In this document: one piece after another, positions 16,972 through 26,197 of the stretch
Numbering within the stretch: the first letter of the stretch is position 1
Layout of the letters: each line of letters opens with the position of its first letter
Assembly (NCBI RefSeq): GCF_004827385.1
Contig: NZ_SRXN01000015.1
Coordinates: 62,001 to 126,000 of the forward strand
Source of the DNA: Ensifer sp. MPMI2T
GTDB taxonomy: Bacteria; Pseudomonadota; Alphaproteobacteria; Rhizobiales; Rhizobiaceae
Length of the DNA: 64,000 bases
Direction: 5' to 3'
Position numbers and translations under genes: made by a program
The notes under the pieces: model-generated
Database searches by the model: none
What the model was told of the DNA's origin: nothing
Seen by the model: only the letters and a program-made list of their open reading frames with translations

Positions 16972-18033
16972 ATGAACCGTGATTTCGTCTACAGCGGCAG
17001 CCCTGCTCACGTCGTTTTCGGCGAAGGCAAGAGCGCGCTGGCCAGGGAATGGATGGAGAAGATCGGCTGCCGGAAAGCGCTCGTGCTCTCGACGCCACAG
17101 CGGCAGGCGGACGCAGAGGCGCTGGCCGTGCGCCTCGGTCCGGTTGCTGCCGGTGTCTTTGCCGGCGCCGTGATGCATACGCCGGTCGATGTGACGGAAA
17201 GGGCGATGGAGACGGTGGCGCGAACGGGCGCCGACTGTGTCGTCTCGCTCGGAGGCGGTTCGACGACTGGCCTCGGCAAGGCGATCGCCTGTCGCACCGA
17301 TCTGCCGCAGATCGTCATTCCGACGACCTACGCCGGCTCGGAGGTGACGCCGATCCTCGGTGAGACCGAAGGCGGGCGGAAGACGACTGTGCGTCATCCA
17401 CGCATTCTGCCGGAGGTCGTGATCTATGACCCGGCTCTGACGCTGGGGCTTCCAGTCGGCATCAGCGTCAGCAGCGGCTTGAATGCAATGGCGCATGCTG
17501 TCGAGGGGCTGTACGCGCAGGACCGAAATCCGATCTCGACGCTGATGGCGGTCGAGGGGCTGCGCGCCTTCAAGACGGCTTTGCCGAAGATCGTGGAGGC
17601 TCCGCGCGACATCGAAGTGCGGGCCGAGGCGCTTTACGGCGCTTGGCTCTGCGGCGCGGTGCTCGGCACCGTCGGCATGGCTCTGCACCACAAGATCTGC
17701 CATACGCTCGGCGGCACTTTCGATTTACCGCATGCCGAGACGCACGCAATTATGCTGCCGCACACCGCCGGCTACAACGCCGCCGCTGTCTCGGAGCTAT
17801 TGGCTCCGGTCGCGGAGATTTTCGGCGGCGCGATCGGGGGCGGGCTTTGGGATTTCGCCAGGCAAATCGGCGCGCCGCTGGCGCTGAAGGATCTGGGCTT
17901 GAGCGAGCCCGATCTCGATCGGGTTGCGGCGGTCGCGACGGAAAATCCCTATTGGAACCCGCGGCCGGTCGATCGCCGATCCATCCGCGCCTTGCTGCAG
18001 GATGCCTGGGACGGCAATCGTCCGCCGCGTTGA
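16972..18033 (+). CDS. Maleylacetate reductase
   Basis: 353 residues from ATG 16972 (AAGGA upstream; an ATG at 16915 lacks one). Iron-containing alcohol-dehydrogenase superfamily with features of maleylacetate reductase: S-L-G-G-G-S-T-T-G-L-G-K (nucleotide site, about 90), T-T-Y-A-G-S-E-V-T-P-I-L-G, N-A-M-A-H-A-V-E, and H-H-K-I-C-H-T-L-G-G / H-A-E-T-H-A-I-M metal-region histidines. It reduces maleylacetate to 3-oxoadipate with NADH or NADPH, the last step of hydroxyquinol, chlorocatechol and resorcinol routes. No hydroxyquinol dioxygenase is adjacent, so it works with genes elsewhere or is a remnant of a larger module. A RIME1-like copy follows. Confidence 0.9.
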   Translation: MNRDFVYSGSPAHVVFGEGKSALAREWMEKIGCRKALVLSTPQRQADAEALAVRLGPVAAGVFAGAVMHTPVDVTERAMETVARTGADCVVSLGGGSTTGLGKAIACRTDLPQIVIPTTYAGSEVTPILGETEGGRKTTVRHPRILPEVVIYDPALTLGLPVGISVSSGLNAMAHAVEGLYAQDRNPISTLMAVEGLRAFKTALPKIVEAPRDIEVRAEALYGAWLCGAVLGTVGMALHHKICHTLGGTFDLPHAETHAIMLPHTAGYNAAAVSELLAPVAEIFGGAIGGGLWDFARQIGAPLALKDLGLSEPDLDRVAAVATENPYWNPRPVDRRSIRALLQDAWDGNRPPR

Positions 18034-18083
18034 GGATGTGCGCTCCTCCGCGCCCTGCCGCCAGCTCAAGGCTGATCGACCCA

Positions 18084-18187
18084 CTACAGCGCCGCGCGTC
18101 TTTTCAGACGCGCAAAGGACGCTGTAGCACTTTGAATTGCTGCATGTTCTTGTCCTTTAATCGGCTACGATTAAAGGCGACATGCAG
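18084..18187. repeat. RIME1-like element, copy 1
   Basis: 104 bp: palindrome 18084-18127 (CTACAGCG ... CGCTGTAG), an AT-rich linker, and a second palindrome 18140-18187 (CTGCATGT ... ACATGCAG). Lies between the convergent maleylacetate reductase and sugar-ATPase genes. Confidence 0.85.
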
Positions 18188-18203
18188 TATGTGAACTGCC
18201 TCG

Positions 18204-19277
18204 CTACGTCAGTCGCCGGCCGTCCGCAGCGAACAGCCGCCGCTGATTGTCGTCGACCGAAAGGGCTATCGTGCTGCCCGCATTGATTTCCGGTCCCGAG
18301 CGATATTCGGCAATGAGCGGCTGGCCATCTGCAAGCTGACAATAGAGATACTGGGTGCCGCCGAGATATTCCGCAAAATCGACCTTTGCAGGAATGCGTC
18401 CCTCTCCGCCGTCGGTCACGAAAAGATGCTCCGGCCTCGCTCCGAAGGTAACCTTCTCTCCGCTCCGCAAGCCCTCGCCGGCGACGGGCACCGACATTTC
18501 GCTGCCCGCAACGCGGACGCATCCGTTGCCTAGCCAGACAGCGTCGAGCAGGTTCATTCGCGGCGAGCCGATGAAGCCAGCGACGAAGATATTGGCGGGG
18601 TTTTCGTAGACTTCGCGCGGTGTTCCTGCCTGCTCTATGCGGCCGTCACGCAATACGACGATCTTGTCGGCAAGCGTCATCGCCTCGGTCTGGTCATGGG
18701 TGACATAGATCATCGTATTGCCGAGCTCGCGATGAAGTCTCGCGATCTCGATGCGCATCGAGACGCGCAGTTCCGCGTCGAGGTTGGAAAGCGGTTCGTC
18801 GAACAGAAAGACGTCGGGCTTGCGCACGATGGCCCGTCCGATGGCGACGCGCTGGCGCTGGCCTCCAGAAAGCTGGCCCGGGCGACGCTCGAGCAGATGG
18901 TCGATCTTCAGGATCGCGGACGCGGCCTTCACACGCGCATCGATCTCGGCTGTTTCGGTGCGCGCCATTTTGAGGCCGAAGGCGAGATTTTCGCGCACGC
19001 TCATGTGCGGATAGAGGGCATAGGATTGAAAGACCATCGCGATGCCGCGGTCGGAGGGATCGAGATCGGTGACGTTGCGTCCCTTGATCTCGATCTCACC
19101 ATCGGTGACCTCCTCGAGCCCCGCGATCATGCGCAGCAACGTCGACTTTCCGCAGCCGGACGGCCCGACGAAGACGACGAAGGAGCCTTCGGCAATCCTG
19201 AGGTCGATGCCATGGATGACCTCCAGGCTGCCGAAGCTCTTGCGAATGTCCGTCAATACAACTCCGGTTTCATTCAT
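18204..19277 (-). CDS. MalK/UgpC-type sugar ABC transporter ATPase
   Basis: 357 residues from ATG 19277, four bases after the GH127 stop with GGTGA upstream; an ATG at 19316 would overlap that gene. Walker A G-P-S-G-C-G-K-S-T, Q-loop V-F-Q-S-Y-A-L-Y-P-H, signature L-S-G-G-Q-R-Q-R-V-A, Walker B V-F-L-F-D-E-P-L-S-N-L-D and switch His in V-T-H-D-Q are intact, followed by a C-terminal regulatory TOBE/OB domain typical of CUT1 importers. It powers uptake through the two permeases upstream and is the last gene of the LacI-controlled GH127 operon. Confidence 0.95.
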   Translation of the reverse strand: MNETGVVLTDIRKSFGSLEVIHGIDLRIAEGSFVVFVGPSGCGKSTLLRMIAGLEEVTDGEIEIKGRNVTDLDPSDRGIAMVFQSYALYPHMSVRENLAFGLKMARTETAEIDARVKAASAILKIDHLLERRPGQLSGGQRQRVAIGRAIVRKPDVFLFDEPLSNLDAELRVSMRIEIARLHRELGNTMIYVTHDQTEAMTLADKIVVLRDGRIEQAGTPREVYENPANIFVAGFIGSPRMNLLDAVWLGNGCVRVAGSEMSVPVAGEGLRSGEKVTFGARPEHLFVTDGGEGRIPAKVDFAEYLGGTQYLYCQLADGQPLIAEYRSGPEINAGSTIALSVDDNQRRLFAADGRRLT

Positions 19278-19281
19278 GCCG

Positions 19282-21210
19282 TCACCGCCCGACTTCACCG
19301 GTGCGGACCCAGACAAGCATCTCGCCGGGCGTGCGGTTGTCCCATAGATGATAGGGAACGAAACGGGCGATGGCCCGGTTCATCTTCGGCGGCGACGTGC
19401 GATAGAGCGTGGGTCCCCAATCATCCGCTTCATCGCGGGCGACGGGAATGTCGAGCGCAACTGCCCCTTGCAGCTCAGCGATTTCGGCGGTCTTAGCCTC
19501 CGAGACATCGGAACCAACCATGATCCCGTTCAAGCCCGCGCCATTGTCGGTTGCCTCTGCGCAGTAAACGAGCGGCCCGCGCATGAGCGCGACACGGCCG
19601 TTATCCTGCCGCACCTGCGGATTTGCCCAGAGCGCCCGCGGCGTGAGCGGAATTTCGAGATCGACACGGTCGCCGCTTCGCCATTCACGCTCGATGCGCG
19701 CGTAGCCGTCGATCGTTACCTCCGAAAGATCGATCGCCTCGCCGTTCAGTTTCAACGCGGCGCCCTCTGCCCATTCGGGAATGCGCAGCGAAAGAGAGAA
19801 GCGGACCGGTTCTTGGGTCGTGACATCGAAGCGGATGGCGCCGTCCCACGGATAGCGGGTCTTCTGCACCAGCTCGACTTTCACGCCGCCGATTTCGAAA
19901 TGGCCCTTGCTCTCGCCATAAAGGTGCACGGCGATTTCGTCTTCTGCGACGGCATACATATAGGAGCCGATGGAGGCGAGCAGGCGCGAGATGTTCGGCG
20001 GGCAGCAGGGGCAATGGTGCCAGACCCAGCGATGATGCTTGCCGGCGCTTTCAAGGGGGTTCTCGTAGAAGAATGTTTTTCCATCGAGGGAAAGACCGGC
20101 CATTGCACCGTTGTAGAGCGCTTGCTCCATGATGTCGGCATAGCGCCGGTTCGGGCCGCGCCCGAGCATGCGGCTTGCCCAGAAAACGAGACCGACAGAG
20201 GCACAGGTTTCGGCATAGGCGCTCTCGTTCGGGAGATCGTAGTAGTCCGTAAAGCCTTCGTTCGACGCCCCCGGTCCGATGCCGCCGGTGACATACATCT
20301 GCTTTGTCGTCAGGTCGTCCCAAAGGGTTTCGAGTGCCGAGGTGAGGCTGTCGTCGTTATACTCGGTCGCGATGTCCGCCATGCCGGAGTAAAGATACAT
20401 GGCGCGCACGGCATGTCCGACGACCTTCGTCTGTTCTCTTACCGGCAGATGCGCCTGATTGTATTCATAGGTCTTCTGGATGAACTGCTTCGGATCGCGA
20501 CCGTCGCGGATCGCTTCCTCGGTGAAGAAGTGAGGTTCTCTGCCGCGCTCGTCGATGAAGAACTTGGCGAGATCGAGATACTTCTTTTCGCCCGTGACGC
20601 GGGCGAGCTTCACCAGCGCGAGCTCGATTTCTTCATGGCCGCAATAGCCCGGCAACTGCCCTTCGCCATGGCCGAAAACCTTGATCATATAGTCGGCAAA
20701 GCGGCACATCACATCGAGCAGCTTGCGTTTTCCCGTCGCCTGGTAATAGGCGACGGCGCCTTCGATCAGATGGCCGGCGCAGTAGAGCTCATGGTGATCG
20801 CGAAGATTGGTCCAGCGCCGGCCGGGCTGGACCCGCTGGAACCAAGCGTTCAGGTAACCGTCCTTGTCCTGCAGCTTTTCATACATGTCGACGATGGCAT
20901 CGACCCGCGCCTCGAGCTTGGCGTTCGGCTTGCGGTAGAGCGAATAGGCAATGGTCTCGATCGATTTTCCGAGGTCGCTGTCCCAGAACATCTGCGTCGA
21001 GCCCGACCAGGCCTGCAGCGGAATGACGATACCGGGGCTCGGCTGGTCGACGTCAATGGCCTTGAGCATGCCGGCCTCGACGCAGCGGTCGAGCAGCACT
21101 TCGGCGGTGGATTCGCAGATCGCGTCCTGGCGGTCGCCGAAAAGCCCGTGCACTTCAACGCTCGGAACGGGAAGGGGGCGGAACTGGCGATCGTGTCGGG
21201 GTTTGCTCAT
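19282..21210 (-). CDS. GH127-family beta-L-arabinofuranosidase-like hydrolase
   Basis: 642 residues, full length. An (alpha/alpha)6 barrel family formerly DUF1680. The catalytic zinc-thiolate set known from Bifidobacterium HypBA1 is visible: Glu334 and Cys336 in Y-A-E-T-C, Cys402 and Cys403 in C-P-C-C-P-P-N. The family removes beta-L-arabinofuranose (some members beta-galactofuranose or related) from short glycans. No signal peptide, so it acts in the cytosol on imported oligosaccharides. It is embedded in a sugar-import operon between a permease and the ATPase, which indicates that a furanosyl oligosaccharide is taken up intact and then cleaved. Confidence 0.92.
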   Translation of the reverse strand: MSKPRHDRQFRPLPVPSVEVHGLFGDRQDAICESTAEVLLDRCVEAGMLKAIDVDQPSPGIVIPLQAWSGSTQMFWDSDLGKSIETIAYSLYRKPNAKLEARVDAIVDMYEKLQDKDGYLNAWFQRVQPGRRWTNLRDHHELYCAGHLIEGAVAYYQATGKRKLLDVMCRFADYMIKVFGHGEGQLPGYCGHEEIELALVKLARVTGEKKYLDLAKFFIDERGREPHFFTEEAIRDGRDPKQFIQKTYEYNQAHLPVREQTKVVGHAVRAMYLYSGMADIATEYNDDSLTSALETLWDDLTTKQMYVTGGIGPGASNEGFTDYYDLPNESAYAETCASVGLVFWASRMLGRGPNRRYADIMEQALYNGAMAGLSLDGKTFFYENPLESAGKHHRWVWHHCPCCPPNISRLLASIGSYMYAVAEDEIAVHLYGESKGHFEIGGVKVELVQKTRYPWDGAIRFDVTTQEPVRFSLSLRIPEWAEGAALKLNGEAIDLSEVTIDGYARIEREWRSGDRVDLEIPLTPRALWANPQVRQDNGRVALMRGPLVYCAEATDNGAGLNGIMVGSDVSEAKTAEIAELQGAVALDIPVARDEADDWGPTLYRTSPPKMNRAIARFVPYHLWDNRTPGEMLVWVRTGEVGR

Positions 21211-21232
21211 GACTTCATCCGTTTGTTGGAGT

Positions 21233-22123
21233 TCATTTCACCGCGCCGGCCATCAGCCCGCGCATGTAGTAGCGTTGCAGAAGCAGGAAGACGACGAGGC
21301 AGGGCAGGGTCATGACGGCGACACCGGCCTGAACCGCGCCCCAGTTGACGGCGCCGAGGCGGCCGGCGCGCACCGCCATCATCAGCACCGGGAGCGTATA
21401 TTTCTCGTTGCTCGACAAGAGCACGAGGGCCGCCAGGAATTCGTTCCAGGCATTAAGGAAAGCGAAGATCGCAACCGTCGCTATGCCGGGCAGCACCAGC
21501 GGCATCAGCACCCGGAAGAGCAGCTTCAGGTCACGGGCGCCGTCGATGCGGGCTGCCTCCTCGATCTCCTTCGGCACCGCATCGAAGGCGTTGCGCATCA
21601 TGAAGACCGAGAAGGGAAGCTGCAGCGTCACATAGACGAGCGTCAGCCCGAACAGCGAATTGTTGAGCCCGAGCCTGGCGAGGATAATGAAGAGCGGCGT
21701 GAGGATCGACTGGAACGGGATCATCAGCGTGGCGATGATCAGCACGAACAGCACGTTCTTCAACGGAAAGCGGTAGCGCGAGAAGCCGTAACCCGCGAGC
21801 ACGCTGACGGCGACGGTGAGCGCGACGGTTGCGAGCGACACGAGCAATGAATTGAACGTGTGCTGCCAGACGCCGGCGCCGAAGGTGTCGAGCGAGCGGT
21901 AGGAATCAAGACTGATGCCGCTTGCCGGCCACGGCGGCAATGGCGGCAGGCGGGCCTCGGTGCCGTGCCGGAACGACGCGAGCAGGGTTATGGCGAAAGG
22001 GGCCAGGAAGAAGAGCGCGATCGCCACGCCTGTTGCGTGATAGGTCGATTCTGCCCGGAACGCCTTGCGGGCGCGTCGACGGCGGGAGAGGCTCATGGAG
22101 GCGTTCATCTTGGAAAGGGTCAC
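21233..22123 (-). CDS. Sugar ABC transporter permease, MalG type
   Basis: 296 residues starting at GTG 22123, which overlaps the upstream permease stop as GTGA and has GGAGG seven bases before it. Six hydrophobic helices and the E-A-A-R-I-D-G-A coupling-loop (EAA) motif near residue 205 mark a CUT1 permease. The C-terminal R-G-L-M-A-G-A-V-K is typical of MalG-like subunits. Forms the channel with the MalF-type subunit upstream and binds the ATPase. Confidence 0.93.
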   Translation of the reverse strand: MTLSKMNASMSLSRRRRARKAFRAESTYHATGVAIALFFLAPFAITLLASFRHGTEARLPPLPPWPASGISLDSYRSLDTFGAGVWQHTFNSLLVSLATVALTVAVSVLAGYGFSRYRFPLKNVLFVLIIATLMIPFQSILTPLFIILARLGLNNSLFGLTLVYVTLQLPFSVFMMRNAFDAVPKEIEEAARIDGARDLKLLFRVLMPLVLPGIATVAIFAFLNAWNEFLAALVLLSSNEKYTLPVLMMAVRAGRLGAVNWGAVQAGVAVMTLPCLVVFLLLQRYYMRGLMAGAVK

Positions 22124-23037
22124 GGGCGATCCTCCCCGATGCGAAGCAGCCGCAATTGCATGACGCTGATAATCACCAGGATGGCGAGGAGCGCGATCGA
22201 GAGAGCCGCGCCGTAACCGAGATTGAAGGACACGAAGGACTGGTTGAAGATGTAGTAGACGACGGAGATCATGCGGTTTTGCGGTCCGCCGCTCGTCATG
22301 ATGTAGAACTGGTCGAAGGCGAGGATCGAGCCTGTTACCGAAATGATCAGCGCCAGCGCGATTGTCCGGCGCATCAGCGGCAGGGTGAGATAACGGAACC
22401 GCTGCCACCGATCGGCGCCGTCGATGCGGGCCGCTTCGGTCAGTTCGGGTGGAATCGCCTGCAGGCCGGTGAGCAGAATGATCATCGTGAAGCCGGCGAT
22501 CTTCCAGACGACCATGACGATGATCGTGAAGAAGGCACTATCGAAAGTCGCGAGCAAATTGGGACTCTTCTCGACGAGTCCGAGTGCCTTCAGGGCAGGG
22601 CCGATGAAACCACTGTCGACGTTCGCGAGCCAAACCCAGAGCAACGACGCCGAGGCGAGCCCGACGACGACAGGCAGGAAGATGATGGTGCGGTAGGCGC
22701 CGACGAAGCGCCGGTGCTTCTCGACGAAGATCGCCAGCGGGAAGGCGACGGCGAAGATCGCGATCGTCACGATCACGGTGTAGTAGGTGGTGAAGCGCAG
22801 CGCCGAGACGAAGCGCGCGTCGTTCGCCATGCGGAAATAGTTGTTGAAGCCGATCCAGCGCGGCGAACCGAGCAGCGGCCAGTTGTGCAAGCTCATCCAC
22901 CCCGTAAACAACACCGGCATGACGAAGAAGACGATGACGAGGGCCATCGCCGGGGCGATGTAAAGAAGGCCGCGCCACTGCGAGCGGCGCCGTCTCCTGC
23001 GCACGGGCAATGCTTTTCCTGGGCCAGGGCCGGCCAT
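22120..23037 (-). CDS. Sugar ABC transporter permease, MalF type
   Basis: 305 residues from ATG 23037, with AGGTGGAG upstream; a longer frame to 23190 runs into the substrate-binding gene and is not supported. Basic N-terminus (R-R-R-R-R-R), six hydrophobic helices, and the EAA loop E-A-A-R-I-D-G-A-D near residue 210. CUT1 family inner-membrane subunit, translationally coupled to the MalG-type permease downstream. Confidence 0.93.
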   Translation of the reverse strand: MAGPGPGKALPVRRRRRRSQWRGLLYIAPAMALVIVFFVMPVLFTGWMSLHNWPLLGSPRWIGFNNYFRMANDARFVSALRFTTYYTVIVTIAIFAVAFPLAIFVEKHRRFVGAYRTIIFLPVVVGLASASLLWVWLANVDSGFIGPALKALGLVEKSPNLLATFDSAFFTIIVMVVWKIAGFTMIILLTGLQAIPPELTEAARIDGADRWQRFRYLTLPLMRRTIALALIISVTGSILAFDQFYIMTSGGPQNRMISVVYYIFNQSFVSFNLGYGAALSIALLAILVIISVMQLRLLRIGEDRP

Positions 23038-23064
23038 CGCAATTCTCCACCTGTTCAAGAAAGA

Positions 23065-23088
23065 GGGCCGGAGGACTGCCTTCGGCCC
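23065..23088. promoter_or_regulatory. Intercistronic hairpin after the substrate-binding protein gene
   Basis: On the minus strand GGGCCG ... CGGCCC with an inner AGG/CCT and loop CAGT, placed between the binding-protein gene and the first permease. Such hairpins often protect the 5' mRNA part, giving excess binding protein. That role is inferred. Confidence 0.5.
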
Positions 23089-23104
23089 CGGTTCTAGCTT
23101 GCGA

Positions 23105-24343
23105 TCACTGGCCGGTGTCGATGATCGACTGCATCTCCGACTGGGCGTTCGAGAATGCCCCGTCGACATCGTCGCCATAGATTGCCGCATTGGTGAAGCT
23201 CGCCCAAGGGCCGTTCGCGCTGTTGATCAGATCGTTGAACTGCAGCGTGTAGGGCGTCTTGGCGACTTCGATCGCCTTGATGCCCACCTGCATGCGCGGA
23301 TCGAGACCTTCAAGCACCTTGTCGGCGATGTCGCCGCGGGTCGGCAGGCTGCCGTATTTCGCCATCACCTTCTGGCCGTCCATCGAATAGGTGTATTCGA
23401 GGAATTCCTTCACTGCCTCGATCTTCTTCGTGCCCTTGGTGATGACGAAGTTATCGCCCCCGGCAAAGGACGAGGTTCCGCCGTTAACGCCGGGGATCAG
23501 GGTCACGCCGAAGTTGATGTCCGGGTTTTCGGTCACCAGCGTGCCGATGGCAAAGGCGCCGATGCTTTGTTGGCCGATCTTGCCATTCGTGAAAGTCAGG
23601 AAGTTTACGCCGTTGTCGCTGGCGGCACTCGCCGGCACGAGGTCCTTCTTGACCATAGAGCGATAGATATCGACGGCTTTACGCATTTCCGGGGTGTCGA
23701 GCGTCGCCGTCTTGCCGTCGGCGGAGAGAATGTCGGCGCCCGAACCCCAGACAAGCGGCGTGAAGGTGAAGATCATGCAGCCGCCGCACCCGCCGCCGGA
23801 GAAGTAGAAGCCGTAGATATCGTCACCGAGCGCGCGGATCTTTTCAGCATTGGCTTCGATCTCCTCCCAACTGGTCGGCGCCTTTTCCGGATCAAGGCCG
23901 GCCTTCTTGTAGAGGTCTTTGTTCCAGGCAAAGATCGAAGTCTCGACCGAAACCGGTAGGCCGTAGACGCGGTCCTGATAGGTTCCGAGCTTGACGTGCG
24001 ACGGCGAGAGCGAATTGAAGTAGGGCAGGGCGTTGGCCCAGTCGGTCAGGTCCTCGAGCTGGCCGGCGGCTGCAAAGGCCGGGGTGTAGATGAGGTCGAG
24101 CGAAAGCGCATCCGGGGCCTGCCCGCCGGCGATCGCGGTCGCATATTTCTGCACCAGCTCGGAGAACGGCACTTCGGTCATGGCGACCTGGTTCTCGTGG
24201 CTGGCATTGTAGGCCTCGACCACCTTCTTGAAGGATTCGCCGATGCCGGAACGAACCCACATTTCGATCTTCTCCGCGGCCGACGCTCCGGACGCCAAGC
24301 ACAAGGTGATGATGCTTGTTGCTGCCAGTAGACGCTTGATCAT
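23105..24343 (-). CDS. Sugar ABC transporter substrate-binding protein
   Basis: 412 residues with a signal peptide cleaved near A-S-A-A. Family 1 (MalE-like) solute-binding fold: E-M-W-V-R-S-G start, L-D-L-I-Y-T-P-A-F, W-N-K-D-L-Y-K-K-A-G-L, and F-A-G-G-D-N-F-V-I. A G-G-G-C-G-G-C run near residue 182 is unusual and may form a disulfide or metal site by the ligand cleft. First structural gene after LacI, 39 bases downstream of it. The GH127 gene in the operon suggests an arabinofuranosyl or related oligosaccharide as ligand. Confidence 0.93.
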   Translation of the reverse strand: MIKRLLAATSIITLCLASGASAAEKIEMWVRSGIGESFKKVVEAYNASHENQVAMTEVPFSELVQKYATAIAGGQAPDALSLDLIYTPAFAAAGQLEDLTDWANALPYFNSLSPSHVKLGTYQDRVYGLPVSVETSIFAWNKDLYKKAGLDPEKAPTSWEEIEANAEKIRALGDDIYGFYFSGGGCGGCMIFTFTPLVWGSGADILSADGKTATLDTPEMRKAVDIYRSMVKKDLVPASAASDNGVNFLTFTNGKIGQQSIGAFAIGTLVTENPDINFGVTLIPGVNGGTSSFAGGDNFVITKGTKKIEAVKEFLEYTYSMDGQKVMAKYGSLPTRGDIADKVLEGLDPRMQVGIKAIEVAKTPYTLQFNDLINSANGPWASFTNAAIYGDDVDGAFSNAQSEMQSIIDTGQ

Positions 24344-24382
24344 GGCACTCCTCCCGTTGTGGCGCCTCCTCGCGCCGTTTCG

Positions 24383-25399
24383 TTATTCCGTGGGGCTCAT
24401 GCCCCCGCACGATTGCCGGACAACCAACCGGCACGGCAATTTCCTCACGCCCGGCTCGACGCCACGCCCCTCTGCGAGCGCGAGCACGGTCAGGCCGGCC
24501 TCGCGGCCAAGCTCCTTCAAACCCATGTCGACGGACGTCAGCGGCGGGCGGGTGTGTGCCGCGACGATCTCCCAGTTGTCGAAGCCGACCACCGACACGT
24601 CCTCCGGGATCCTGATGCCGCGCTCGCGCAGGGCGTCGACCACGCCACGGGCGATCTGGTCATTGCCGCAGAAGATGGCATCGGGCTTTTCCCCCGGCTG
24701 AGCCCAGATCGACCCGACGGCCTCATGGCCCCAGCTTTCCGCCCAGATGCCGTAACGGACCGGCTCGACGTCACCGGCGACCTCCCGGTAGGCGCTGGCG
24801 CGCTCCCGGACCGAGAAGAAATCCTGAGGTCCCGTGATATGCGCGATCCGACGGCGCCCGAGTTTCACCAGCCATTCAACCGCAAGGCGCGCACCCTGCG
24901 CATCATCCGAGCGCAGCGTCACGCTGTTTTCGGTTCCTTCGGTAAAGGCATAGACGACCGGGACCGGCAGGCTCGACAGATCGACGGGCAAGCGCCGGTC
25001 CATGCGTTTACCGGAGGCGATGATGCCGTCGACCTGCTTGTCGAGCATGGCCTCGACATGGATCTGCCCCAGCGCCGGGTCGTCTTCGATGGCGCACAGG
25101 AACACCGAGACGCCGTGGTCGACCAGTGCTTCGGAAACGCCCGCCATGACCGGTAGAGTAAAACGTCCGTAGGTGTCGTTCGTCAGAAGCCCGATGGTGA
25201 AGCTGCGCTTGCTGAGCAGTCCGCGCGCAAGCGCGTTCGGCCTGAAGCCGATTTCGCCGGCAATGCGCTTCACCCTCTCGCGCGTTTCGGCACCCATGCG
25301 GCCAGTATTGTTCAACGCCTTCGAGGCCGTCGAAATACTGACGCCTGCTGCCGCGGCCACGTCATGAATGGTCACGCGTTTATTGGTCGGATTGTCCAA
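24383..25399 (-). CDS. LacI-family repressor of the GH127 operon
   Basis: 338 residues. LacI helix-turn-helix at about 9-30 (T-I-H-D-V-A-A-A-A-G-V-S-I-S-T-A-S-K-A-L), hinge helix L-A-R-G-L-L-S, then a periplasmic-binding-like effector domain. The start is probably TTG at 25399 with GGGAG six bases upstream; a GTG eight codons later is possible. First gene of the operon: its own promoter, flanked by paired operators, drives regulator and transporter together, so repression is likely autoregulated and lifted by the imported sugar. Confidence 0.93.
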   Translation of the reverse strand: MDNPTNKRVTIHDVAAAAGVSISTASKALNNTGRMGAETRERVKRIAGEIGFRPNALARGLLSKRSFTIGLLTNDTYGRFTLPVMAGVSEALVDHGVSVFLCAIEDDPALGQIHVEAMLDKQVDGIIASGKRMDRRLPVDLSSLPVPVVYAFTEGTENSVTLRSDDAQGARLAVEWLVKLGRRRIAHITGPQDFFSVRERASAYREVAGDVEPVRYGIWAESWGHEAVGSIWAQPGEKPDAIFCGNDQIARGVVDALRERGIRIPEDVSVVGFDNWEIVAAHTRPPLTSVDMGLKELGREAGLTVLALAEGRGVEPGVRKLPCRLVVRQSCGGMSPTE

Positions 25400-25421
25400 T
25401 GCACTCTCCCGTGGTTAAGGA

Positions 25422-25437
25422 GAGAAAACCTTTTCTC
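25422..25437. promoter_or_regulatory. LacI operator, proximal
   Basis: GAGAAAACCTTTTCTC, a near-perfect 16-bp palindrome (one central mismatch) overlapping the expected -10 region, about 18 bases below a TTGACA on the minus strand (25446-25451). Its partner at 25454-25469 is the same motif on the opposite strand with one difference. Confidence 0.7.
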
Positions 25438-25453
25438 ACGCGATCTGTCAACA

Positions 25454-25469
25454 GAAAAAAGGTTTTCTC
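25454..25469. promoter_or_regulatory. LacI operator, distal, with -35 box alongside
   Basis: GAAAAAAGGTTTTCTC, the reverse complement of the proximal operator apart from one base; centres are 32 bases (three helical turns) apart. The minus-strand TTGACA at 25451-25446 lies between the two sites, so bound repressor would cover the promoter. Confidence 0.7.
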
Positions 25470-25470
25470 A

Positions 25471-26151
25471 TCATGGATTACCGGGCGGATTCCGGGACCG
25501 GCCAGGGACCAGCAGCAAAGCCGCAACAACGACAATCGAGGCAAGCGGGACCACTGCGCCGCGATCCTCCATCGCTAGGAGAATCAGGCCGCTGAAGGCG
25601 CACCACAGGAGCGGGATCGGCAGAAGCAGCAAGAGGCGTCTTCCCCTGATAGCCAGCACCGTGCCGAGCGTCGAGATCGCGGTCGGATCCGGCATCATGC
25701 CGAACGTTTGGGCGGCGGCCAGCGAACGCGTCGAAAGCAAGGCGAGGAGTGGGTGAACCAGGAGCCCGAACAGGGCAAGAGCCATCCCGCCGTAGCGGCG
25801 CAATCGACTCACGGCGATGCGATGGTTCGGATCAAGGCTGAGAAGCGCCAGGAGCCCGGCCTGAAGAGAGAAAGCCATTGTAGCATAGGTGGCGCCCCAG
25901 TTTATGGTTGAGTAGCGAAGCCAGAGGAACTGCCATGCGCAAAAGACCCAAGCGACGGCAAATGCCGGCAGAAGCGCCACCTTCGCGAACCGTACCTCCC
26001 TGACCGCGAGAACCATGATCGCCAGCATGCCGGCCACAAAGACGAGTTGAAGCGGCCAAAAGTCCTGATTGTAGCGCTCGATCAGCCGAACGTAGACGCG
26101 CGGCGTGAACATCAGGAAGTCGGCAGGAGTATACGTCCACCATTCCGACAT
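25471..26151 (-). CDS. DUF6064-type membrane protein
   Basis: 226 residues with six or seven hydrophobic helices. The start M-S-E-W-W-T-Y-T-P-A-D-F-L-M-F-T-P-R and the L-W-L-R-Y-S-T-I-N-W-G segment fit what I recall of DUF6064 integral membrane proteins. The end W-C-A-F-S-G-L-I-L and the A-F-T-M-M-P-D-P-T-A region include a conserved polar M-P-D-P. Its stop is only a base or so from the distal LacI operator, so transcription from here may read into the operon. Function unknown. Confidence 0.65.
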   Translation of the reverse strand: MSEWWTYTPADFLMFTPRVYVRLIERYNQDFWPLQLVFVAGMLAIMVLAVREVRFAKVALLPAFAVAWVFCAWQFLWLRYSTINWGATYATMAFSLQAGLLALLSLDPNHRIAVSRLRRYGGMALALFGLLVHPLLALLSTRSLAAAQTFGMMPDPTAISTLGTVLAIRGRRLLLLLPIPLLWCAFSGLILLAMEDRGAVVPLASIVVVAALLLVPGRSRNPPGNP

Positions 26152-26197
26152 CCGCCGACCTCACTGCTCGTCCCTCGGCGGCACTGGAGGGTGGCGG

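Noticed and set aside
15671..16975. 434-codon plus-strand frame across the peptidase T gene
   Set aside because: It mirrors pepT; the minus-strand product has all M20 motifs, the plus-strand one has none.
19348..21315. 655-codon plus-strand frame across the GH127 gene
   Set aside because: High-GC antisense frame; GH127 active-site residues are all on the minus strand.
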